Assembly: GCA_936440205.1 (NCBI GenBank)
Contig: OW387140.1
Location: 36,267,659 to 36,331,658 of the forward strand
Direction: 5' to 3'
Origin: Lepidonotus clava
Lineage: Eukaryota > Annelida > Polychaeta > Phyllodocida > Polynoidae
DNA: 64,000 bases
Shown in pieces: positions 34,263-46,046 of the stretch (positions are counted from its first letter, which is position 1; every line of letters begins with the position of its first letter). Both the position numbers and the translations under genes were made by a program. A model generated the notes under the pieces. It worked only from the letters and a program-made list of their open reading frames with translations, had not been told where the DNA came from and did no database searches.

Positions 34263-35128
34263 TTAACCCCTTCCACCCCATAAGGCCAAATTTGGCCTCA
34301 CCACTGGTGTAGCCCATGAATATTGGTCAGTTTTTGTGGTTATTTGTTGATTACAAAACAGATATTTGACCTACAGCTTTGAGGGAAAGACTATTGCATT
34401 CCTTGAGTTCCAGGGATTTTCCTACCATTTGTTTCATCACATTATCTCATTTAGTTCTATTAGAATCTTATGGCCAATGCAGGCCATTATGGCAAATTTT
34501 GGACAGGTTTGGCAATATCTCCAAAACAGCCCCATAATTCTATTATTTATGAAATTATTGTGAAAAAACTAAGTTTTTATGCTGTTTTATGAAAAAATCT
34601 TACTTAAATAGAATTTCTCAGAGATTTCAATGGTTTTATGACAAATAAAATATTTTTAGTAACTGTTGCATTATGGGAAATTTGCAGAGGAACATTTTTT
34701 CAGGGAAAATCTTAGTATTTGGAAGGTTGCCAGGTTACCATGGTTACAGATAAAAGAATAAAGATATTGAAAATAATATGTTTCATGATTTCTTTAGAAG
34801 ATGTCTTTAACTTTTAAATACCGCAAACATTTACTAAAATAAACAAAACTATGTAAAGTTATTGCATTTTCAACATTTCTAATGATTAAAAGACTTAATT
34901 TCATGTTTTAGTATGGTTGAGTTCAAGCTGCAAATACATTGAGATATTGAAGATATATAGATTGAAGGGTTTCCTAGCATAATGTGAAGTATGTAGCTTC
35001 AAAAAGCGATATCTCAGGTTCTAACAGGAATATTACAAAACAGTTTGCAGCTATTAAAAGCTTAGAACTTTTACTTTAAGAGAAATTTACATTTGATTTT
35101 CTCAGGAATGCAGGGTTGAAGGGGTTAA
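34263..35128. mobile_element. piggyBac-like MITE, about 866 bp, TTAA flanks
   Basis: The left end is TTAA|CCCCTTCCACCCCATAAGG and the right end, read inverted, TTAA|CCCCTTCAACCCTGCATTC. TTAA target duplications and CCC-starting inverted ends are the hallmark of piggyBac transposons. The AT-rich inside has no transposase frame, so the copy is non-autonomous. Confidence 0.75.
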
Positions 35129-35589
35129 ACGTAAACTTCAAACTAAACCTTCATGAATCATTTCGAAAATCTGCCAACAAACGTATGTTATCATGTCAAT
35201 TTAGCTACTGAACATCTATTTTCATTTTCCCAAATTGTATCATTCGTCCCGAAGAATAACCAAAATTTAGAGATACCTTGACGAATTGAGATGCGTCATT
35301 ATTGCTAAAACTCCCTAATATCATTGAAAAGTCTGAGCTAGAGCTAAAAGTGTCAGTATAGGACGGTCTGGTCACTCCTATACTATAGTATAGGGGATCT
35401 AGCTATAGGATCAAAGGTAAAAGGATTAGCCTGAAAGACCAAAGTTCAAAGGGAGTAGAAGAATACAGAGGGCAGGTGCACCCAGGGTGAAAAGAATGAG
35501 AATACAGTATTAGAGGTTTGGTCTCTCCCTCAGAGCAGAGATATATCGGGAGTGGAAAGCAAGGGGTAAACCTGTTATGGGGAGCAGTT

Positions 35590-35603
35590 GCGCCACCTGG
35601 TCT
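35590..35603 (-). promoter_or_regulatory. single CTCF-like motif
   Basis: The minus strand reads AGACCAGGTGGCGC, 12 of 14 positions of the CTCF core. Isolated, so low confidence. Confidence 0.25.
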
Positions 35604-35755
35604 GTGGTAGGATTGGAGTTGGGTTGATCATTTTGAAATAGCTTTTCTGCTGGACTAGATGTTCCAAAAATACATCGGTAATGATCAGATCATGGTCATG
35701 GTTGACTGTATTGGTTCCAACCAGCCACCAGGGGAATGGGCACATAAGGACTATA

Positions 35756-36086
35756 TATTGTGACCTTTCTTAATGATAATGTTATTATTAATAACATAAT
35801 TAGCCTCATAAATAACATTACAAGAATGCTATCGGAACACCACAATGGAACGTTGCAAGAGTTGGTCACAGCCACGTTATGTGGAGTCATCAAAAGAATG
35901 AATTATTAAGTGAGGTCACAATAATATTGTGACCTCACTTAATAATGACGTTATTATTAATAATATTATTAGCCTCATAAATAACATTACAAGAATGTTA
36001 TCAGAACGTCACAATGGAACGTTGCAAGAGTTGGTCACAGCGGCGTTATTGGGAGTCATCAAAAGAATAAATTATTTCCTATCCAT
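35756..36086. repeat. tandem MITE dimer with a 45-base palindrome at its junction
   Basis: Two head-to-tail copies of a unit of about 165 bases share long stretches such as TTAGCCTCATAAATAACATT and GGAACGTTGCAAGAGTTGGT. The junction (35902-35946) is a perfect inverted repeat with 21-base arms around a 3-base loop. The arms contain GTGAGGTCACAAT. The unit ends are therefore inverted repeats of each other, as in a MITE. Confidence 0.7.
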
Positions 36087-36589
36087 TATTACATGCCCAT
36101 AATGGTTTTGAATTGCATTATACATGTTAATATGATGCGATTTAAAAAAAAGTAATTGTCAACAAGAATTAAGCCTAAGGTACAAATTAACCAATCATAG
36201 AATCAAGTAACTTAATGTGTACTAACAGAAGACTAATGCATGGCACGAGTTCTCAAATAACCACCAAAACCTGACATTCACCTTTTTAAGTCAGTGCTAA
36301 TCAAGTGTCTACAAAGATACCATCCCTGTCAGCGTACAACCCCATTACCCACCGCTGGTAACCATAGAACATTACCGCATACCAACGGTACACACCAGCA
36401 ACCAGCCACCCGAACCTCGCCGGTTTTCGGCGGACACTCTATGGACACTCTATGGACGCTGGTGACCCCCCACGAATCTCCCAGCGGGGGTTCTTACATA
36501 TAAGACAGCACCCACCCCTCTTACCTGTTAACGCTGGCTCCCAACAATAGACCCTTTTGTGGGGGTACATTTTTGTCAATTTTCTTAAT

Positions 36590-36800
36590 GACGACAGGGG
36601 GAGTCGGGACACAGATAAGATTAGTGGGTGTAGGTGTTAGGGGTGTGAGGAGGGGGAGGGGCTGGGGGTTGGTCCACAAGGCACACCTTGACAACAGGTG
36701 AGTTGAGTCAGATTACGTCAGGGGGGTGACGCTCGCCCCGACAGGTGTGTGCCAACATGGAGAAGCGCAACAATTGCTGAGTCAGCGGTTTCTTGGCAGG
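36590..36800 (+). promoter_or_regulatory. candidate enhancer with dense motifs
   Basis: Within about 200 bases I see: AGATAAGA (GATA factor), several AGGTGT or CACACCT T-box-like sites, CAGGTG E-boxes (36695, 36742), TGAGTCA (AP-1, 36704), TTACGTCA (CRE-like, 36713), and TGCTGAGTCAGCG (Maf/AP-1, 36775). Motif density is the only evidence. The position in an ERG intron makes an ERG enhancer plausible. Confidence 0.35.
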
Positions 36801-37950
36801 GGTCCGCGGTGTGAGTTTGATTCACTCATTGAGAAGACCGCCCCCTCCTGCATGACTGTCAATGATTGCCCTGAGTAATCTTGATAAAGAAGCCATTCTT
36901 CATTTTTGTTCCCCTGTTGCGCTTCCTTGTAAAACGTCCGAAAACATTATTCACCCGTTTTTTTCATGGCAGTTTACTCTCCTGCTCAATTGTTCATTTT
37001 GTTAAAACGGATCCGTCTTCTAAACGTTTTTTTCTATCTCTCGATTTGATTTGAATAATAAAATATTTTAGTACGTGAAATCAGAGAGACTTAAACTAAC
37101 TTCTCCCTGGTGAAATATAACATGATGATGCGGTAATGTTATGGTGTGCTAATGAACGTGAGTAGGTTTCCCCCCGAGATATGCCTTAAATAATTAATAA
37201 AGAGAGCCACTTTTTTTTCAGAATTAGAGCTGTTAGAGAAGGAGATGCACAAGGCTTCTTCTGAATTAGCATTTTAGACGCGATTTCGTAAATTTACAAT
37301 GATTCTGTTGGTACGGTTAATTCATACATGTGAGTTAAGAACAAGCTTAAGAAAAATCTCAAATCATGAATATTCATGATTTCAATCGCATGCTGTGGTT
37401 GTTTGTCTTTGCTGTCTTCCGATGAATATAATTATACGTAATTTTTCTTTGACTTTAGAATACATCCTCCCCATTCCATTGCCTGACAAACTCATTAGCT
37501 TTTATGTACGACTTTCTCACCTTTTCAACCGTATACCTCACAATCCCCATGACCCTTGTGTTGCATGTTTATGAATGCCATTGTAAATCTGACATAGTAA
37601 GAATATACGGCACCTCATCATTTGTCTACATCAGAATTGTGGTATTAAAATTCCCTGGAAGCAGGATGAGAAGTGTAGGCAGTGACATCTATTGAAATAT
37701 TCACGAGTTCAATTTAATAGACATTGTGGTCCCGAGGTTTATACTTTACATTGTCTTCCGTTGGATTTGATTGAAATGTTTAAGGTCGACGTCAAAAAAG
37801 GGCAAAGGGCAACATGAAAATGGATTCGATCGGAAGGACTGTTTTTGAAATAGAGTATATAGCGAGTACCAAAGAACGTTACAATGAAGAGTCTTTTCAT
37901 TGAAAGCTTTCGGTGGCCAAATACATACGTCACTGCACACATTTAGGGGG

Positions 37951-38114
37951 CAATGGGCGGATCCAGGGGGGGGGGGGCGGGGGCGCGCGCCCCTCCCCTT
38001 TTCCGGGAAATTTTGCATTTTTCTAATGTAAAACTCGAGCAAGAAGCAATTAAGGATAATTTTTCCAATAACACCCCCCCCCCCCCCGCTTTCAAAATGC
38101 TGGATCCGCCAGTG
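37951..38114. mobile_element. GGCGGATCC-family MITE copy
   Basis: The ends CAATGGGCGGATCCAG and CTGGATCCGCCAGTG are inverted. A G run follows the left end and a C run precedes the right end. The target duplication is unclear because the left flank is poly-G. Confidence 0.65.
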
Positions 38115-38790
38115 GGCCCGGGCGTTTAACACACGTGTTCTATCTAAAGATTTCAGATATGAGGACACGCTTATAAATTTGCTGGAGCGATGGCCGCCTT
38201 CAGTGGTGGATTTAAAAACAAAATTCATTTAACACATAGTTTTTATCATCTCAACGGATGGCAGGTATGAGACATTGGGTAAGTTACACGTAGTTTCCTG
38301 CAGATATAATATATACGATGACTTTAGGGAGATCGCGCCACTGTGAGAGAAAACCAGAAACATTTACCTTTATTCCCTATCACTATCTGAACAACAGAAT
38401 TAATGGTGTTCCACATGGATGTGTTAATCAATTCATTCAGGGTGCCCAAAATGTCAGCCAAGGGTTAATCCGACATTGAAACCCCGAGGAAAAGGGTTAA
38501 AGGTCAGAGTTCACGAGGTGTGGGGTTAACAGGGTAGCAGAGGGAGCGAGGGGTGCTAGCGGGGCTTATAAGGGGTTAGGCCTGTGGGTAGAGAGACCAA
38601 GAGAGCGAGGGCGGGTGGCGACCGACTATGATCTAACGTCGGCCGCCTGACATCACTCAACGTCGGCCGGTGATGTCGGCTAGTCTCCCGGTGATGTATC
38701 GATGTCGGGCCGGGAGGTGAGGCCGGTCCGACCCGACTGACCGCCCCTCCCGGCCAACCCCTCCGACCGCCCCGACCGCCCGACCCTCCC

Positions 38791-39012
38791 GGGCGGGCGG
38801 GCGGGCGGGCGGGGGAGAGGGGCCGCTAATGAACACGGCGAGAGGCGGGTCACGCACCCCGGGGACTGATTAAAGATTCACCTGCACCTGCCGCGCACCG
38901 CCCGCCCCGCCCCGCGCCGCGCCGCGCTGACAAGATGCCGCGCGCGGAGGGGCGGGCGGCGGGCGGCGGGCGGCGGGCGGCGGGCGGCGGGCGGCGGGCG
39001 GAGGGCGGCGGG
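38791..39012. repeat. G-quadruplex-prone tract and GGCGGGC tandem repeat
   Basis: 38791-38815 is a run of GGGC units (at least five G-triplets). 38951-39012 is about nine near-exact copies of the 7-base unit GGCGGGC. Both lie in a CpG-rich block (about 38.6-39.05 kb) that also repeats CGTCGGCCG. The long frames across it come from base composition. Confidence 0.75.
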
Positions 39013-39049
39013 TGAGGGGGGTGGGGGAGGGCGGTGTCAGACCTACCAT

Positions 39050-40176
39050 GTACCCCCACCTTTCTCCACCTCTCCCCACTCCGTCCCGACTCTATGGGTG
39101 ATGAACTAAGGCTCCCGGTGACAGGGCACACACACAGAACCATACACTGAGGTCTCGTTCGCGAATTACAGTGAGCTACTTGGCTATGGTCGGCCTATAG
39201 ACCAGGGAATAATATTATTGAAGTGCACGATAGGGTTGACTTGACTTGAGTTTACATACATGTATACAATGGGATTCAACCCGAAAAGGTGCCTTATCAA
39301 CAATCAAAATAATATCCCGAGGACCATCCAGTAAAAAAACAGGCGTCTACGAATGTCTATCGGTCTATCTTTGCATAATACCTTTCAGCGCACCTCTGTT
39401 CAGCCTGCCTACGTTTTGGGAATTATTGTTATGCTTATATAATTATGTATCATATTAATGTCTTTGATTTCACAAATTATTATTGTCAATTAATAGCCAT
39501 GTTCATAGAGCAAGCGCCACAGGATGACAAACCCTTTAGGTCACTACTCCAATGACCCTCAGGGCTGGGGTCTCAAGGCTAATCCCTTAGCTGCTGGTCG
39601 TTGACAGGTTGCCCGCGGCAAACCCACAACCTCGTGTACTACTCACAACCCGGGGGTGCTTACAGCGCCACGCCCTCCGTAGGTTAAACCCCCAGCGATC
39701 AGAACAGGAACTATGGTGGTTTCCTCCGCGTTCTGCGAGATTTGAATAGTAGATGCTAAACTAGAAACCTTTCAATTTATTATAAGGAATATTCTCAGAA
39801 AGTGAAAGGCTAAATGTAAGAAAACCTTTGTAAAACATGACACTTAGCCTATATAAGAATACTATTTTATTTGTACATGTACATGTACAAGTTTAATTCA
39901 GAAAGTCGAGATTGGATGCAACACTTCCGCTTTCAACATTTCCATGCTATAGAAATGCAATACATATTATTTTATTCAAAGAACATTATCTCAATAGTTG
40001 TGATGATTATATGTAAATCAACTAATGTTATCGTGTTAAGGGTCAGCATAATCATAAAGAACCAGGAATATAGGACTGCAACATGGGGTATTTATGAGAC
40101 CATGTTGTATAGTGAGAACATGATTATTAGTTATGATTACAAAATAAAACAATATGTTCAGAGGGATCTGTTAGCC
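39050..40176. other. ERG intron, nothing assigned
   Basis: AT-rich with one moderately GC-rich piece around 39.5-39.7 kb. No gene-like structure is supported. Confidence 0.4.
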
Positions 40177-40249
40177 GCCTCGATGGCGCAGTCGGCAGCG
40201 CGTCAGTCTCATAATCTGAAGGTCGTGAGTTCGAGCCTCACTCGGGGCA
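40177..40249 (+). tRNA. elongator tRNA-Met (CAU)
   Basis: 73 bases fold into a full cloverleaf. The acceptor stem GCCTCGA pairs with TCGGGGC. The D-arm carries the A box (GGCGCAGTCGG). The anticodon loop CTCATAA has CAT at 40210-40212, and the T-arm (GTGAG/CTCAC) carries the B box GTTCGAGCC. It closely matches animal elongator tRNA-Met. It lies in the ERG intron on the sense strand, but RNA polymerase III would use its internal promoter. It looks functional. Confidence 0.93.
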
Positions 40250-40261
40250 GGTGGCAAGATA

Positions 40262-40266
40262 TTTTT
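40262..40266 (+). terminator. RNA polymerase III terminator of tRNA-Met
   Basis: TTTTT, 12 bases after the discriminator base of the tRNA, is the standard polymerase III stop signal. Confidence 0.75.
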
Positions 40267-40420
40267 GCTCTCAACATCGTGTCATTAGTGGGAGAGGCGA
40301 AATATAACCTTCTTGAAGTTATGAGCTACTCATCCAACTGGAAACCTATCCCCATACTTATCCCTTCCAAAACTGAGATTGCTAACGAATCAGCGCAAGC
40401 ACCAGCGCATAAACCTGTGT

Positions 40421-41310
40421 TCGACATACCGATTTTGATGCTACCGATTTTTTTCTCTCTCAGATAATTAAATTGCATTAACATCATATCCTATTACAGA
40501 AATATGACATTGTCTTTGCTATACCATTCTAGAGGGGAATTTAAAACATTTCTAGTAAAACATAACAGGTAAATCAACAAACTTAATTCCAACTAGGCCA
40601 ACCGATTTTAAAATCGGGGTAACAAAATCGGCATGTGAAATATAGGCTTCACATAGCGTGATAAAAACTGTCACCGGTCGTAATGAGGCCATGTTTAACT
40701 ACATCTGTAACGTTTTTATTCCTAATATAATGATGGGTTGATCTATGGTCATAAACTCGGCGTTCTGTCAGGGAACACCTGCCCGTTAACATAAGCCGAT
40801 GTTTATGTGATGATAAACTAAAAACACAACAAGAACTGTAAAGTACTCACAGAGATTTATCATAGTTAATAGCCTTTGATCATAACAATGCATACATGTA
40901 TGCATTGTTATTTATGATATATGAATTGCACATTTGACATAACCCCAATGCATCTTTTGTATAACATGGCTGTTGACTGATATCAGCCTGTTTTTCTTTC
41001 ATATTTTTTTATAATCGATAGTATTCTTTGTGTTTATCCTCTAGATTGCACCCGATCATTTACGGGCAGGTGTGTAGAACATGTAATACTACCATCTTGG
41101 CCACGAGCCTAACTGCGGCCTTAAGCCGCTTATCCACGATGTGACAAAACGCCAACCGATTTTCTTGTCATGCATTTTTCATATATTTGGAAATATACTT
41201 CATGGTAAAGATTCCCTTTATGCCACAGCAACCGAGGTTAAGTTGATGAGAAATAATATTTTGTACAAGAATGATCATTATTTGTCAAACCGATTTCTGA
41301 AATCGGTCCA
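40421..41310. repeat. dispersed ACCGATTT motifs with short dyads
   Basis: ACCGATTT or its complement occurs repeatedly, for example AACCGATTTTAAAATCGG near 40602 and AACCGATTTCTGAAATCGGT near 41290, both foldable. It may be the remains of one or more foldback elements. Confidence 0.35.
40882..40911. repeat. perfect 30-base palindrome
   Basis: The stretch is identical to its reverse complement, centred on ACATGT, inside the ERG intron. It may be cruciform-prone or a chance AT-rich palindrome. Confidence 0.7.
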
Positions 41311-42550
41311 AAATCGCGTCGTGGATCACCAGCATTACAAATGGAAGACTAGGCCTATATCAAATAGTTAGAACACTATCAGACTACACGTTAGAACGCC
41401 AGAAAACTAAAATGTAGAACACTATTAGCATAAAGTTATAACACTTTCAGCCTGAAAGTTTACAACCCTATCAGCTTAATCTAACACCATTAGCCCATTG
41501 AATACATTGGCGCTGCGACCTAGTTGCAAGAGAGCAGCTTTGATTGGCTCCACTTAACGAGTCACTAATCAAGCAATTAGTGGTCGACAAACAGGTGCTC
41601 CGGTGTGCTCTGACAGACGTTAGGGTGAGTGTTGAGGGGTAGGTGAGTATCTTTGTGGTTTTCTGACGTGGAAGGGGAAGGGCGGAGGCCATGGTTGTGG
41701 GATAGGGCTTTGGGTGGAAAAGGGGGCGGAGGATAGCTGTCAGGGTATAGATCCGAGACAAGATCCCACCGAGTGAGCTTTGTGCCATCGCAAGAAAATG
41801 AATGTGAGAAGAGAAAGGGGACACCCAAGTCCAAGCATGAATGTCCAGATAAGCCAGGATGTAAATAATAGTAACAAAATCAGACTGGGCCATTGGGTTG
41901 TCTAACCATTTAACTATAAGATTATAGTAGGCCTATACATAAGCTTGCATCACAAGTATGTTACAAATTATTACAATAATTAATTTTAGTCATTGTTAAG
42001 TTAATCGATATGAAAGATATAATTCATCAGATTATCAAAAACAATTCCTCAAGTACACTGCTAAATAAATATATAAAAAAAGAAGAAGAGAATAACATGC
42101 CTGCTGCAGCAGTCTTAATGTATATATAGCACCAGGAATTCACAGGTATAGCCTACATCCAGTGCATGCGTTAACAATATTATCGGTTGACGTATACATT
42201 GATATCAAGCATTTGAAGATATAGATCTTCAACCAAATGGACAGTGGACTGGACGGGGGACCTTTTAGACGTTCTGTATTCACAGGGCCGACGGTCCTCC
42301 GACCCAGTACCATTGTGGGTGGTGGTCAGGGGCGGCGGTCGGGGTCGACGACACTGGCCTCGGGAGCGGGGCAGGTGTTGGGGGACAAGCCGTGAACAAG
42401 GGGTTTGTGGGGGTGGGGATCGGTCCCTGAGGTGGGGTGGGGGGTGGCGAATGAGCTGAGGGGGAGGGGGGGGCACTGAATCTTTCCGAATAGGTATCAA
42501 AATCAAAGTTACAGCCTCACGATTGCAATTTGACAGCTTTCTAATTCTTC
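41311..42550. other. ERG intron, nothing assigned
   Basis: Intron sequence with a GC-rich block at 42.25-42.48 kb rich in GGGG runs. No gene is supported. Confidence 0.35.
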
Positions 42551-42901
42551 CTGGGATGGCGACCATAAAAGATTGACGAATCCCAAGTTCAAAATAAGTC
42601 ACGATCCCAAATTTTGGGTTCGTGACAGATTCGTGGTCACGAATCTCGAGATTTAGATTTTCAATTTTTTCCCCATTTTTTCCATTTCCAAACTGTTTCA
42701 TTCTATTTAAATTTTCATCTAATACTTATAAGGATGCATTATATGCCAAGATATTTGCTTTATATATGGAAATGTTCATGTTCAAGAAGGTTCGTGAAAG
42801 CTTAGTAAGGTTCGTGAATGTTTTCTGGACATACCTTAGGTTCGTGATAGTAAAAAATGTTATCACGAATATTCGTGAACTTTTTATGGTCGCCACCCTA
42901 G
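42551..42901. mobile_element. 351-bp MITE with GTTCGTGA repeats
   Basis: The left end CTGGGATGGCGACCATAAAA and the right end read inverted (CTAGGGTGGCGACCATAAAA) match at 18 of 20 positions. The inside repeats GTTCGTGA many times on both strands. No coding capacity. The target duplication is not clear, so the superfamily is open. Confidence 0.65.
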
Positions 42902-45549
42902 TTTGAGTTAATAGCCAACTAATTTTTTTGAAGTTTTGGCGGCCAGCCTTTTTATTTTTACAGCAAATACAGACCTTCTATTTGCCACAGAACAAAGCTA
43001 AGAAATTATCTTTACTTCCTAATTGTAACACGTGTAACAATCACAAGATATTAATGCTTTCTCATCACTATCCCCACCACTCTAACCGTATGATGCTCAT
43101 GATAACCCAGATTTTGGAGCTCCGCGGGTCAGTCACAGCCTCCCCTTTCCCCTTAGTTACAGGTACAGCCTCTGTGGCGCAAATGTGCAGTGGGTACCCA
43201 AACCTACAGGGAGTGCCCCCCCCCCCCTTAGGGATGGGAGTAGGGTCTCTGCATGGATGGAGAGTGAGAAGGGTGGGGTGAGCTCGAGGTTAGAGCAGTG
43301 CCCCTAGCTGCTCCACCCCGAGCTGCTCACCCCTGACCTACTCAATCTGTGTCACACATTTAGAGCACACGCACACACGCATAGGCCTACATGAAGGTTT
43401 GTATTCACACCCATCTACAGATGAATACATTCATTAAACACAGGCCTAGTCCTAGATACACCTGTCCCTACCAAACCGCCAACATGCAATCGCATCGACG
43501 GAACTTTTATAGAGACTGCAATCATTCTAACGTTGTTGGTTGTGGACTATGAGCGGGCGACAAAGAAAAGCTTTTCTTTTTTTCAAAGTTAGCCCTTCAA
43601 TATGTTGTTTGTAAGTAATTTCTTGAATACTTTATGAGATATGTAAAATGAATACAATATAAAGTATTATCAGATAATGTGTATTACTATACCATATCGC
43701 ATGCCATTACATATAACCTTTTACAATACATGTACCTATAATTATAATTAAAACTTTACCCAAATCCCACCTGTTTAGATATATAGACATTAATTAATAC
43801 AATGAGTGTACCACGACCAATATGCTATGTTGAAATAAATGCTGGCATATCTTTTTTGAACCATACATGTCAATGTAATGAAGAAGTGGAAACACTGGAA
43901 ACCACCAAAATCTGTCCACACAGTGGCCACTATGCAGACATACATCAGTGTAGTGGCCACTGTGGAGATCTAGACGTGTCTGTGGAGTGCCAGTGGTCAT
44001 AATGCAAGTGATGAATACACTTGTACCTATTGAGATCTAAATGAAGTACGCCATGGACGCCATGACACATTCAGAATGAAAAATAGAGACAAGTACTTTT
44101 GATTTTTAATTACCAAGAGGTCTTAACCAAGTCCCAACCCCTTCATAAATTCAATTAGAAGGCCCAGGTCTAACTTTCGAAAACCGTATAAAATAATTTC
44201 TGATTGCATGCCACCTAGTTGTGTTACCAGCAGGTGTCAGCAGACCTTACTGACAGTCAGTTGCTGACAGTGGCTGTGGACCGACCTGACCCAGATCAGG
44301 CAGTGTCAGCTGGCGTGCGCTGTTGGATCAACGCGTCAGTCAACCTTCTAAATACGTCAGTCATGTAATCTAATATTGTATCACAGATTTTATTTTTCTA
44401 AAGAAATAGAAACATGACTGCATGTGACTCATATCCTGTCATTGCATTTAAAAAGGTTCTAGTAGGTGGATATTGCTAGATACAAAGTTGTATCATTGTA
44501 AGCATTTCTCAATAATCATTGGCTAACAATCATATATATTAAAGCCATTAGAAAGCTGTAGAGAGATATGTATGGTGATTGTGACAGTCTAGGCCTTCTT
44601 TCCAATACTTTATGCCTAATTACTCAAAATGATTCCGATGACTATAGCCCTTACATAGGCCCTATAGTATACCCGGTACACATGCATATTTTACCCTTTA
44701 TCAGTTAATCGGGCATTGTTTCCCTTTGAGCTTTAAGGTTTAGGAGAAGCTTCGTTGCATTACCCCAAAATGCGCTTGGAAAACCCCTAATGTACCAGTG
44801 ACAGAAACCTTCTTGAAATAACACTGACACGACACGCCGAAACGTAGATTCTTGTCGGATACCATCAAAAGATACCAAAGAATACCCCAATAAGGGGGGC
44901 ATTTAATTTAAAGGTCAAAGGTGGCCCCTGCCGCTGACGTATTCACCAAGTGTCGACGGCTCCTATTCGCCCATACATAACGATGATGTCACTGTGACGT
45001 CATAATGACGTAACGTCAGAGCGACATTGCCATAGAGACCGTCGCGCGCCTGTCGCCCCGCGACACGCAGACGTCGCTCCTTCCTGACGTTATGCAATTC
45101 CCCGGCAGCTGGTAGCCTTCTAACGGCACCCTGGTTTTCATCATCAAAAGTCTTCTCCTGACTTTGATGAGAAGAAACTTTTGATTGGCATGAAAAGAGG
45201 CCATCAGAGATGGTGTATGGGGGTGTGGTGTGGGGTTAGGGACAAAGCAGTAAGTCACTGCTAGGGACGAGTGAGAGCTAGGGATTGGGGAGGGTGGAGG
45301 TGTTCTGGTTAAGTCCCACCTGGATTTACACCTGGGTAATACGGGTATAGGTGGTGGGGATAGGGACAGGTGGGATGGGTAGGGTGGGCTATAGAGGGTA
45401 TAGCGGGTTGGATTGGGGGGGGGGGGGATACTTGGCTTGGAGATAGGATAATTATTTAATCTCTCTACATACATGTAAATCATCACATAACTGTGCCACT
45501 TTCCTTTTGTTAAACCGCTATAGTGAAATAATTCTATTTATTATACCTT
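42902..45549. other. ERG intron, nothing firmly assigned
   Basis: Contains a C run near 43210 and a TGACAG/GCTGAC-rich stretch at 44230-44290 (possible TALE-homeodomain or Maf half sites). No genes. Confidence 0.35.
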
Positions 45550-45628
45550 AGTGTGATACAAGGTTAGTAGTTAAGAGTTTAACTCGGGGCGATACAAACC
45601 TGGGTGATAACCAGCCTTGTATCACACT
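45550..45628. mobile_element. short foldback element related to the next hairpin
   Basis: The ends AGTGTGATACAAGG and CCTTGTATCACACT are inverted. The right half contains CTCGGGGCGATACAAACC and GGGTGATAACCAGCCTTGTA, resembling the right arm of the hairpin at 45891-46046 (CTCGGGGTGATAACCACCCT). Confidence 0.55.
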
Positions 45629-45890
45629 GCAGTGTGATACAGACACTTTTTATTTTTCTAAAATTCATGAAAAAATGAAATCATTAAGAATTAAAAAATC
45701 TAACATTTGCATTATCTGCACAACGTTCCTAGCTACATTTTACTGCTTACTGTTTGTAGATTTGATGGATATCAAAAGAGTTATATGAAAAAAACATAAA
45801 AAAAAGTGCAGCATCACAGTCCTACCATCACTGATTGCTGTTCATCCTTTATGGGGAGCTCAGATCTAACAGAAAAGGTATAATAAATCC

Positions 45891-46046
45891 ATAACGAACC
45901 GCGAAGGGAGTACTCGGCCGGTTATCACCCCTCGCCGGGACCCCGATATCAGCCCTCGGCCGGCCCTTCGGGCCCTGGCCTCGGGCTGATATCGGGGTCC
46001 CGGCTCGGGGTGATAACCACCCTTGTACTCCCTTCTTGGTTGGTTA
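45891..46046. mobile_element. near-perfect 156-bp hairpin (foldback MITE)
   Basis: The two arms of about 70 bases share AAGGGAGTAC, GGTTATCACCCC and GGGACCCCGATATCAGCCC in inverted orientation around a short CCTTCGGG loop. The outer ends (ATAAC.AACC..GAAGGGAG) also pair. There is no coding capacity. The shape is that of a foldback MITE and could also be transcribed as a long hairpin RNA. Confidence 0.75.

Noticed and set aside
38657-39143. Minus-strand frames rich in Pro/Ala/Arg
   Set aside because: Produced by the GGCGGGC array and CpG-rich composition.
39871-40467. 198-codon plus-strand frame
   Set aside because: It runs through a clear tRNA-Met gene; the rest has no protein-like features.
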